A stretch of 7,452 nt of DNA. It comes from Methylovirgula sp. Its GTDB lineage: Bacteria > Pseudomonadota > Alphaproteobacteria > Rhizobiales > Beijerinckiaceae. Location of the stretch: positions 1 through 7,452 of the forward strand of contig JASHVQ010000066.1 in the NCBI GenBank assembly GCA_030044485.1. Reading direction: 5' to 3'. Below the pieces are notes generated by a model that made no database searches, had not been told where the DNA came from, and worked only from the letters and a program-made list of their open reading frames with translations. Of this stretch, positions 1-5,490 are shown piece by piece. Each line of letters begins with the position of its first letter. The stretch's first letter is position 1. A program made the translations under genes and the position numbers.

Positions 1-198
1 GAAATCCAGGGCGAAGCTTTGGAAATGCTTTCTATTTTCAAGACACGTAAAGTTGATAGCCTGGCCGACCTGCTGGCCTTCGATCGGCGCCTCAAGGCTC
101 GCAACCTCAATCCCGGGACGAGCGCGGATCTTACTGTGGCGACGCTTTTCGCCGCCCGGCTGGACGGCATCTTGCTCCAGCCTCGCAATGATGCTTGA
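1..198 (+). CDS. CitG/MdcB-like triphosphoribosyl-dephospho-CoA synthase homologue, C-terminal end (5' truncated by the window)
   Basis: Frame 1 is open from the first base to a TGA at 196-198 and gives 65 residues. The visible part holds the motif NPGTSADLTVATLF (residues 37-50), which I recognise as the conserved C-terminal motif of the CitG/MdcB family (triphosphoribosyl-dephospho-CoA synthase). A homologue of this family sits next to fae in methylotroph H4MPT clusters, so a C1-cofactor role is more likely than citrate or malonate lyase prosthetic-group synthesis. That is inference from context; the substrate is unknown. The gene is on the same strand as fae with 168 bases between its stop and the chosen fae start, so it may or may not share a transcript with it. 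The N-terminal nucleotide-binding part lies outside the window. Oddly, the same frame stays open for 29 more codons after the TGA. Confidence 0.75.
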   Translation, partial: EIQGEALEMLSIFKTRKVDSLADLLAFDRRLKARNLNPGTSADLTVATLFAARLDGILLQPRNDA

Positions 199-320
199 GT
201 TGGCGCGCGGGGGATAATCCGCCGCTATCTGGCCAACCGGCCCGTCCAAGATGTGCTGGCAATGCTTCGCCGCAATGCCGGCGCATAAGGGCGTTCACGA
301 CAGGGATAGGCGTTTGACTG

Positions 321-333
321 CCGAGCATCTCGG
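321..333. repeat. Short inverted repeat upstream of fae
   Basis: CCGAG, a three-base CAT centre and CTCGG form a perfect 5-bp inverted repeat. It begins one base after a TTGACT hexamer (314-319) that resembles a sigma70 -35 box, and lies 34 bases before the fae start. No convincing -10 box stands at the right distance: the best, TAGGGT at 334-339, is only 14 bases away and matches weakly. It could be an operator or a 5'-leader hairpin. The structure is seen directly; the regulatory meaning is a guess. Confidence 0.3.
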
Positions 334-352
334 TAGGGTTGAGTGTTTCACC

Positions 353-357
353 GGAGG
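353..357 (+). promoter_or_regulatory. Ribosome binding site deciding the fae start
   Basis: GGAGG at 353-357 lies 9 bases before the ATG at 367 but only 3 bases before the ATG at 361. It also lies inside the reading frame that would begin with the GTG at 343. This spacing favours 367, which also gives the expected Fae N-terminus beginning MAKITK. Confidence 0.8.
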
Positions 358-366
358 AAAATGATT

Positions 367-876
367 ATGGCCAAGATAACGAAGTTGGGTGTTGGAGAAT
401 CGCTCGTCGGCGAGGGCAATGAAGTTGCGCATATCGATCTTCTTATCGGGCCGCGCGGCAGCGCCGCGGAATCGGCCTTCGCCAATGCGCTGGTCAACAA
501 TAAAGACGGGTTCACCACGCTGCTCGCGGTGGTCGCCCCCAATCTGCTCGCCAAGCCCGCCACCGTGCTTTTCAACAAAGTCACGATCAAGGGCGCGAAA
601 CAGGCCGTCCAAATGTTCGGCCCGGCGCAGCATGCGGTGGCGAAAGCCGTCGCTGACAGCGTCGCCGAAGGCGTGATCCCCGTTGAAGAAGCCGACGATC
701 TCTTCATTGCGGTCGGCGTGTTCATCCATTGGGAAGCCGACGACGACAAGAAGATCCACGACTTCAACTATCGCGCCACGAAGGAAGCGATCTCGCGCGC
801 CGTCAAGGGCGAACCCAAGGCTTCCGAAGTCGTCGCCAAGCGCGACACCGCGAAACATCCTTTCTCGCCGGCCTGA
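367..876 (+). CDS. fae: 5,6,7,8-tetrahydromethanopterin hydro-lyase (formaldehyde-activating enzyme, Fae)
   Basis: Fae condenses formaldehyde with H4MPT to give methylene-H4MPT. It is the entry step of the H4MPT-linked formaldehyde oxidation pathway in the cytoplasm of methylotrophs. The 169-residue product matches the usual length of about 170. The hallmark N-terminal block [18 protein letters not shown] spans residues 14-31 and includes His22, matching the conserved histidine proposed as the catalytic base. Other family blocks are [23 protein letters not shown] (69-91) and [17 protein letters not shown] (119-135). The start is the ATG 9 bases after GGAGG; ATG 361 and GTG 343 are in frame but poorly spaced. 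The protein looks intact, with no Hps fusion of the kind seen in archaea. It converges on the HisA-like gene (19 bases between stops) and is followed by a strong intrinsic terminator. Strong expression is likely from the RBS and terminator and from the known abundance of Fae in methylotrophs. Confidence 0.97.
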   Translation: MAKITKLGVGESLVGEGNEVAHIDLLIGPRGSAAESAFANALVNNKDGFTTLLAVVAPNLLAKPATVLFNKVTIKGAKQAVQMFGPAQHAVAKAVADSVAEGVIPVEEADDLFIAVGVFIHWEADDDKKIHDFNYRATKEAISRAVKGEPKASEVVAKRDTAKHPFSPA

Positions 877-895
877 CGCGCCAATCGCGCCGCGT

Positions 896-1645
896 TCAGG
901 AAAGGCCAGGGGAGCTTTCGGGCTCCCCTTTTCTTTGCGCTGCTCTTTTCGCCGCGAGGGCGAGATGCGCGGCGCCGATCCGGCCGTCGTGCAACGCCGA
1001 GGCTGTGAGCACGCCGCCAATTCCGGCCTGCGCCAAAAGCTGAAGATCCCGCGGAGCGTGCAGGCCGCCGGCGGCAAAGATCGCATGCCGGGCGCCGGCC
1101 CTTGCGCGGAACTCGTTCAGCCGGCGCAAATCCGGACCGGCACCGCTGCCGACCCGCGCCAGGCTCATCACGATGACGCGGTCCGGCCAAAGCGTCTCGT
1201 CTTCGGCAAGGCGCGCCGGCCCTTGCAATCGGTCGCCGCGAAAATCGAGCGACAAGAGGCTGCGCGGCAGGTCGCGGAGCGCGGATAGAAGCTTCTCGTC
1301 GCGCAGGCTTTCGCTGCCGAGCACGAGATCGCCGCGATATTTGGCGAGCCAGGCGGAGGCCGCGGCGCGGGTGCCGATCCCGGCGTCGACCCAGAAATTC
1401 ACGTCGGGAAACGCCGCCTCGAGCTCGACGAGGCAGGCGGCGTGATTGCCCGTGCCCTGGATCGCATCGAGATCGGCGACATAGACCGTCGGGAACGGAT
1501 AGAGGGCGCGAAATCCTCTAACCACGTCGGCTGGGCGGCTCGAGGCAGCGAGCGGCGTCTTGATGGGCGCATAAAGGTGGCGCTCGCCTCTTTGCGCGCG
1601 CACCACCAAGCCGCCCTTCAAATCGACGACGGGAATGACCTGCAA
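896..1645 (-). CDS. HisA/HisF-like TIM-barrel protein of the H4MPT/methanofuran gene set
   Basis: A phosphate-binding TIM barrel resembling HisA (ProFAR isomerase). From the TTG start it has 249 residues. The N-terminus MQVIPVVDLKGGLVVRA is typical of HisA, with Asp8 at the place of the HisA catalytic aspartate. A second aspartate, Asp134 in LSLDFRGD (132-138), lies where HisA has its other catalytic acid. Phosphate-binding loops are seen as AAGGLHAPRDL (191-201) and GVLTASALHDG (211-221). Location among fae and mfn genes suggests a paralogue recruited to C1-cofactor synthesis rather than histidine synthesis; related HisA-like proteins (COG1411 type) accompany H4MPT genes in archaea and methylotrophs. 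Its reaction is unknown. Start choice: TTG at 1645 has GGAG seven bases upstream and gives the canonical N-terminus. An ATG at 1711 would add 22 non-conserved residues, lacks a spaced RBS and would nearly touch the divergent gene. The last ten codons overlap the fae terminator. Confidence 0.87.
   Translation of the reverse strand: MQVIPVVDLKGGLVVRAQRGERHLYAPIKTPLAASSRPADVVRGFRALYPFPTVYVADLDAIQGTGNHAACLVELEAAFPDVNFWVDAGIGTRAAASAWLAKYRGDLVLGSESLRDEKLLSALRDLPRSLLSLDFRGDRLQGPARLAEDETLWPDRVIVMSLARVGSGAGPDLRRLNEFRARAGARHAIFAAGGLHAPRDLQLLAQAGIGGVLTASALHDGRIGAAHLALAAKRAAQRKGEPESSPGLS
909..936 (+). terminator. Rho-independent terminator of fae
   Basis: GGGGAGC (909-915) pairs perfectly with GCTCCCC (922-928) around a 6-base TTTCGG loop. 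The tract TTTTCTTT follows at 929-936. It starts 32 bases after the fae stop. It lies inside the last codons of the convergent HisA-like gene. On the minus strand only a short A-derived T run (AAA at 901-903) follows the hairpin, so it should act mainly for fae. Confidence 0.88.
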
Positions 1646-1658
1646 AAGCTTGCTCCGC

Positions 1659-1670
1659 TTCGCCGGCGAA
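1659..1670. repeat. 12-bp perfect palindrome between divergent genes
   Basis: TTCGCCGGCGAA is a perfect palindrome lying between the preferred start of the HisA-like gene (1645) and the MfnF-like start (1715). One base beyond each arm it is extended by GC-type pairing with a bulged A. It could be an operator for one or both divergent genes. If the HisA-like gene really starts at 1711, this is coding sequence instead. Confidence 0.3.
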
Positions 1671-1677
1671 AGCTCCC

Positions 1678-1689
1678 ATGCTAGAGCAT
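1678..1689. repeat. Second inverted repeat between divergent genes
   Basis: ATGCT (1678-1682), a two-base centre AG and AGCAT (1685-1689) form a perfect 5-bp inverted repeat 25 bases before the MfnF-like ATG. It is unrelated in sequence to the palindrome just upstream. A short element like this can arise by chance; it is recorded because of its position in the only divergent region of the window. Confidence 0.25.
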
Positions 1690-1714
1690 TTCGGCGGGAA
1701 ACGTTCGACATCCT

Positions 1715-2749
1715 ATGGCAAATATCATCGGTTGGGACATTGGCGGCGCGCATCTGAAGGGGGCCCGGCTCGAGGGCGGACGCATCGTCGAGGCCGTGCA
1801 AATCGCCTCTCCGCTGTGGCTCGGTCTTGCCGAACTCGATCGCGCCTTCGGCGCGGCCAAGGCGGCGCTGGGATCGGCCGATACCCATGCGCTGACAATG
1901 ACCGCCGAACTTTCCGACGCTTTTCCGGATCGCGCGGTCGGCGTCGCGGCCATTGCCGAGATCGCCGCGCGCCAGCTCGCGCCGCGAAAGCTGCTCTTTT
2001 ACGCGGGCGATTTCGGTTTCGTCGGCGCGGAAGCCGTTGCCGAAAAGACTGAGGCGATCGCTTCGGCCAATTGGCATGCGAGCGCGGCGCTCGCGGCGCG
2101 CCATTACCCGGATGCGCTCTTCGTCGACATGGGATCGACCACGACCGACATCATCCCGATCCGCGCCGGACGGATCGCGGCGCGCGGCTACAGCGACGGC
2201 GAGCGCATGGCCTATGGCGAATTGGTCTATGCGGGCGTGGTGCGCAGCTTTCTGATGGCCGGCCTGCGTCTCGTTCCATTTGCGGGGCGCTGGGTGACGC
2301 TCATGAACGAATGGTTCGCCAATGCCAGCGACGTCTATCGCATTCTCGGGGAGCTCCCGGACGGCGCCGATCAGATGGCCACTGCCGACGGACAGCCGAA
2401 AACCGTCGAAGCCTCGCGCGCCCGCTTGGCGCGGCAGATTGGTTATGACGCAAAGGATGTCGCCCCGGGGGCGCTCACGCAATTGGCGCGGTTTTTCGGC
2501 GAGGCGCAGCTGCGCGAAATCACCGACGGCGCCTATCTCGTCCTCTCGCATGCGGAACTCGACGCCCAGGCGCCGATTGTCGGCGCGGGCGTCGGGCGCT
2601 TTGTCGTGAGAAAACTTGCCGGGCGTCTGGCACGTGCCTTCGTCGATTTCGACGCGCTGCTGCCGGCCTTGCCGCAGATCCGCGCCAAGGCGGCCGATTG
2701 CGTGCCGGCCTGCGCCGTAGCCTTGCTGGTCGCCGGCCAAAGCGGGTAG
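1715..2749 (+). CDS. mfnF: MfnF-like protein (hydantoinase/oxoprolinase-fold, H4MPT-linked C1 pathway protein)
   Basis: A 344-residue ASKHA-fold protein of the hydantoinase A-like family known from H4MPT-containing genomes. In Methanocaldococcus the homologue MfnF condenses aminomethylfuran diphosphate with gamma-glutamyl-tyramine to make the methanofuran core. Methylotrophs make methylofuran, with tyrosine in place of tyramine, so the acceptor probably differs here. Visible motifs are the phosphate-1 loop GWDIGGAHLK (6-15), phosphate-2 loop VDMGSTTTDIIP (137-148) and a C-terminal GAGVGRFVVRKLA (290-302), in the usual ASKHA order. ATG 1715 is chosen because the fold's first strand (ANIIGWDIGG) follows at once. 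No clear Shine-Dalgarno precedes it. It is divergent from the HisA-like gene and converges on the DUF447 gene, 44 bases between stops, so it is transcribed alone. Family assignment is firm; the exact reaction is inferred from the archaeal enzyme. Confidence 0.85.
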   Translation: MANIIGWDIGGAHLKGARLEGGRIVEAVQIASPLWLGLAELDRAFGAAKAALGSADTHALTMTAELSDAFPDRAVGVAAIAEIAARQLAPRKLLFYAGDFGFVGAEAVAEKTEAIASANWHASAALAARHYPDALFVDMGSTTTDIIPIRAGRIAARGYSDGERMAYGELVYAGVVRSFLMAGLRLVPFAGRWVTLMNEWFANASDVYRILGELPDGADQMATADGQPKTVEASRARLARQIGYDAKDVAPGALTQLARFFGEAQLREITDGAYLVLSHAELDAQAPIVGAGVGRFVVRKLAGRLARAFVDFDALLPALPQIRAKAADCVPACAVALLVAGQSG

Positions 2750-2774
2750 CCGTTCATAGATTGCTCTTGCGCCG

Positions 2775-2791
2775 GTGCCGCGCGACGGCAC
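2775..2791. terminator. Hairpin between convergent MfnF-like and DUF447 genes, possible bidirectional terminator
   Basis: GTGCCG (2775-2780), a 5-base loop and CGGCAC (2786-2791) form a perfect 6-bp GC-rich stem in the 44-base gap between two convergent stops. Neither side has a real T tract, so efficient intrinsic termination is uncertain. Confidence 0.35.
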
Positions 2792-2793
2792 GT

Positions 2794-3378
2794 TCACGCC
2801 TGCGACATGGGCTTCGGCGCAAGCGCAAAATGCGCCGCGATCTTCTCCATGAGCCAGCTCCAGGCTTGCATCTCTTCCGGTCCCGCGGTCTTTTCGATTG
2901 CGACCTGCAGATAGGCGATTTCCCGCTCGATTTTCTCGCGTGGCAGAAAGTCTAGGCGGCTGGCGAGCACCGCGAGTTCGAGCACCGCGGCTTTCGCCCG
3001 ATTGAGACCTTCAAATGGCGCATGATGTACGCGGCGCAGCACGCGGCAGATAAAACGCGGCCGCTGCGGATCGTCCTCGACGCGAAGGACTTCGAGTTCT
3101 CCATGCGCGAGCGCCGCTTCGAGCCGCGGAACCGGGAACGCCTCAAGTGGGAGCAGGGGCCATTCGCGCCGGCCGGTCAGGCAACCCGCGAAAATCCGCA
3201 CGTCGTCGACATAATTGGCGACGGCGAAAGGAACCTCCTGGAGATTGGCGAGCGTGGTCGAAGGACGAAACGGTGCGATGATCCAATCTTCGCCCGAAGC
3301 GATCAGCCCGAAGGGCGCGATATGCACGTCGCCCGCCGCATTGGCCGTCGTGACGATCACCTCGCGGATCATCGGCAT
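2794..3378 (-). CDS. DUF447 family protein (predicted flavin-binding split barrel)
   Basis: A 194-residue protein that I recognise as DUF447, a family shared by methanogenic archaea and H4MPT-using bacteria. It has an N-terminal beta-rich part resembling FMN-binding split barrels: REVIVTTANAAGDVHIAPFGLI (5-26), then IIAPFRPSTTLANLQ and VANYVDDVRIFAGCLTGRREW. The C-terminal helical part has the conserved HHAPFEGLNRAKAAVLELAVLASRLDFLP, rich in Arg and Lys that could bind a phosphorylated ligand. No reaction has been assigned to my knowledge; FMN binding is a family-level prediction. Its start overlaps the stop of the DHPS-like gene by one base (TGATG at 3376-3380), so the two are translationally coupled and it is the last gene of the four-gene block. 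An alternative start two codons in (MIREVIV) is closer to the typical family N-terminus. A role in flavin-dependent redox chemistry during pterin or furan cofactor synthesis is conjecture. Confidence 0.85.
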   Translation of the reverse strand: MPMIREVIVTTANAAGDVHIAPFGLIASGEDWIIAPFRPSTTLANLQEVPFAVANYVDDVRIFAGCLTGRREWPLLPLEAFPVPRLEAALAHGELEVLRVEDDPQRPRFICRVLRRVHHAPFEGLNRAKAAVLELAVLASRLDFLPREKIEREIAYLQVAIEKTAGPEEMQAWSWLMEKIAAHFALAPKPMSQA

Positions 3379-4772
3379 CAGCGTTCCGCCTTGGCGCGCA
3401 ACGTGTGGCCGATCGCCCGCAGCCGCGTCAAATCTTCTTCGACTCGTTCGACGGCGACGCCGAAGTCGAGCGGCTCGTCCTGGATATAGCGTTTGCCGAG
3501 CGCCAAGGCGATCTCCGCCTTGGCAAGCTCGGTGCCGAGATAGAAGGCGTGTGCCGGATCTTCGGCGACGGCGAGAAATGGATAGAGCGCCATGGCCTCG
3601 CGCGCCACGTGATGGGCGTCGCGATTGTAGAGATGGATTCCATCTTCGGCGACCTCGACGCGGTAGTTGGAATCGCGCACGTCCTTGGCGCGCTCCTCGA
3701 TTTCTGCCGGCGTGGAAAGAAACGGCTTCATGTCGTGGACTTGACTGAGGCCGGCGCCGAAACCCTTGGGCAAGGCTTGTTCGGCATGCGCCGCATACAT
3801 CAGACGGCGGGCCGCGTCGTGTTCGGCCAGCGTGCGGCGCGTATGCGCACTGACCTGCACCACGAGCACGTTACGGATCGAAAGTTCGGAGCAAAGCCCG
3901 AGCAGCAAGGCCGTGACGCCGCTCGAATCCGCTTCGGTAAGCTCGGTGAGGTTGCCGGTTCCCATCATCATCGGCGCTTCGGGCAGCATGCGGCGCGTCT
4001 CGATGTAGCGCTGAACGGACTGGGCGAAACCGAAATGGATGGGGTCGAGAATCGGATCGAGAATAAAGGAAATGTCCTCCGCGGCCGCGGCTTCCGCGAC
4101 GCGCTTCAGCGAACCGAGATCCGAATGCGGCTGTGGAATCAAGATCGGCGTCACAGGATAGTGGCGCGCGATGTCGAGGCTCGACTCGGTGAGGCTCAAG
4201 AGATAATTCGCACCCGCCTTCGCGCCACGTTCGAGTTCCTCGGCATTGGCCGAATCGACGCTGACGGCGTGTCCCGCCGCCTTCAAGGCGCGGACGCCGT
4301 CTTCGAGATGCGGAAAGGGCGTATCCGGCAGGCAGCCGAGATCGATGACATCCGCTCCGGCGCGGCGCATGGCTTCGGCGCGCGCCAAGATTGCGTCCAC
4401 CGTCAGTGCCGAAGCGTCGACGATCTCGCTGAAGATGCGGATCTCGTGGCGGGACAGATCGACCTTGCGCCCGCCGCGCCCGAAAAAGCCGGGCAGATCG
4501 CCGAGCTCGTCCGGCCCGCGTTCGAATGCGACGCCGACCTCGCGCGAGAGGGCCACGACGTCGGCGCGGCAACGGCCCGGCAGGATGACGCGATCGGCGT
4601 CGAGCGGCTGAGGGAGGCGGCGAAGAATGATCGCCTCGGTCATCAGCGCCGCCACTTTGACGCCGATGTCGTGCACGCGCCACGTAAAGGGCAGCGGGCC
4701 GAGGCCCGTCATCAGCTTGACGAGCCGCGGATAGGCATAGTGCCCGGTGAGCAGAAGTATGCGTTCCGTCAT
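3378..4772 (-). CDS. Dihydropteroate-synthase-like protein (DUF6513 plus pterin-binding-type TIM barrel)
   Basis: A 464-residue protein of the dihydropteroate-synthase-related family found with H4MPT genes in archaea and methylotrophs. Residues 1-120 are the N-terminal domain (LLLTGHYAYPRLVKLM, 6-21; ALMTEAIILRRL, 42-53). A DHPS-like barrel follows at about 122-350: GADVIDLGC (139-147), AVSVDSANAEEL (169-180), SFILDPILDPIHFGF (235-249), MMMGTGNLTELTEADSSGV (268-286). These resemble the strand-end acidic and Asn residues that hold pterin in DHPS and methyltransferases. Residues about 350-464 form an extra C-terminal region. The length is far above that of ordinary FolP. H4MPT needs coupling of the pterin to a ribofuranosyl-aminobenzene unit rather than to p-aminobenzoate, so this protein may do that step or bind a pterin intermediate. 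That is inference. It lies 64 bases downstream of the MfnE-like gene without an evident terminator between, and overlaps DUF447 by one base. No good Shine-Dalgarno precedes the ATG. Confidence 0.87.
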   Translation of the reverse strand: MTERILLLTGHYAYPRLVKLMTGLGPLPFTWRVHDIGVKVAALMTEAIILRRLPQPLDADRVILPGRCRADVVALSREVGVAFERGPDELGDLPGFFGRGGRKVDLSRHEIRIFSEIVDASALTVDAILARAEAMRRAGADVIDLGCLPDTPFPHLEDGVRALKAAGHAVSVDSANAEELERGAKAGANYLLSLTESSLDIARHYPVTPILIPQPHSDLGSLKRVAEAAAAEDISFILDPILDPIHFGFAQSVQRYIETRRMLPEAPMMMGTGNLTELTEADSSGVTALLLGLCSELSIRNVLVVQVSAHTRRTLAEHDAARRLMYAAHAEQALPKGFGAGLSQVHDMKPFLSTPAEIEERAKDVRDSNYRVEVAEDGIHLYNRDAHHVAREAMALYPFLAVAEDPAHAFYLGTELAKAEIALALGKRYIQDEPLDFGVAVERVEEDLTRLRAIGHTLRAKAER

Positions 4773-4836
4773 GATCGATCCGGATCACCCGATCTCCGGC
4801 CATTATCCGATTTTCGCGCGCGTTCGGCAAAGCCGC

Positions 4837-5478
4837 TCAAGGCAGCCGCAGGCGGGCGCCGGGCACCTGTCCCTGCGCCAAGAGCGTCGCGGCGGAATTG
4901 AGCCAGCCCGGGCCGGCGACGAAAATTTCGGCGCCGCTTGCCGCGCCGAACTGCGCGAACGCGGCGTCAAGCATTTTTGCGCGCTTGAGTTCGCCGAGGC
5001 CGATGTGCAGCTTCGAGCCGACATCGGCGCTTTTGATGAGCAGCAGTTTCTTTATCCGCAACTCGCCGGCCAGCCAGGCCGACAGCGTGTCCGACGTGAC
5101 GTTCCAGGATCTTGGAAGCGCCGCGTCGAGCGTCTCGGGATCGGGCGCCCAGCAGGCGATTTTGTTCGTCCGCAGGGCGCGCCGCACCGCGGCGAGGCTG
5201 CCTACGCAAGAAAGCCGCGGCCAAAGCGCGGCAAGCGCCAATGCGTATTGGCGCATGGCGAGCAACGCCATGTCGTGCGCCACCGCGTCGCCGAAGCGCA
5301 TCTTGGTCTGCATGCTGCGCACCGTATCGGCGAAGGCGCCGCCGCCCGGCACCAGCACCAGCGGGCCTTGATAGCGATCGAGCGCCGCAAGCCAGGCGGT
5401 CAGCTCGGGCGAGCCGGCGAGGCTGCCGCCGACCTTTGCCACGAGCGGACGCGGCGGTTTGGGGGAAGGCAGGCGCAA
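4837..5478 (-). CDS. mfnE: Amino-acid-kinase-fold protein, MfnE-like ([5-(aminomethyl)furan-3-yl]methyl phosphate kinase candidate)
   Basis: A 213-residue amino acid kinase (AAK) fold protein. It shows VAKVGGSL (13-20), the beta1 nucleotide/phosphate loop; VLVPGGGAFADTVR (41-54), the second glycine loop; WNVTSDTLSAWLA (125-137), the substrate/ATP region; and LLLIKSADVG (145-154). In Methanocaldococcus the AAK protein MfnE phosphorylates aminomethylfuran phosphate to the diphosphate used by MfnF. Position directly after the mfnB fusion supports the same role here, though methylotroph H4MPT clusters carry more than one AAK protein, so orthology is not certain. The preferred start is TTG 5478, 12 bases after the mfnB-folB stop, with AGGCGGG about seven bases upstream. 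An internal GTG at 5442 would give MAKVGGSL but has no RBS. Remarkably, it is in the same frame as the preceding gene, with only a single TAG between them. Confidence 0.83.
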   Translation of the reverse strand: MRLPSPKPPRPLVAKVGGSLAGSPELTAWLAALDRYQGPLVLVPGGGAFADTVRSMQTKMRFGDAVAHDMALLAMRQYALALAALWPRLSCVGSLAAVRRALRTNKIACWAPDPETLDAALPRSWNVTSDTLSAWLAGELRIKKLLLIKSADVGSKLHIGLGELKRAKMLDAAFAQFGAASGAEIFVAGPGWLNSAATLLAQGQVPGARLRLP

Positions 5479-5490
5479 GGCGACGCCCGC

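Noticed and set aside
295..1086. 263-codon frame on the minus strand across fae
   Set aside because: It is the shadow of fae; the plus-strand product is unmistakably Fae.
1712..2797. 362-codon upstream extension of the HisA-like frame running antisense to the MfnF-like gene
   Set aside because: The extension is opposite a clear ASKHA-fold gene, and the HisA-like N-terminus is complete from 1645, so the extension is not coding.
4771..4800. Cluster of GATC sites and a GATCCGGATC palindrome upstream of the DHPS-like gene
   Set aside because: The region is a short gap inside an operon with no promoter-like or repeat structure beyond this, and such short palindromes are expected by chance.
3405..4901. 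498-codon open frame on the plus strand opposite the DHPS-like gene
   Set aside because: It mirrors the DHPS-like gene, whose motifs are clear, and its product has no family-like pattern.
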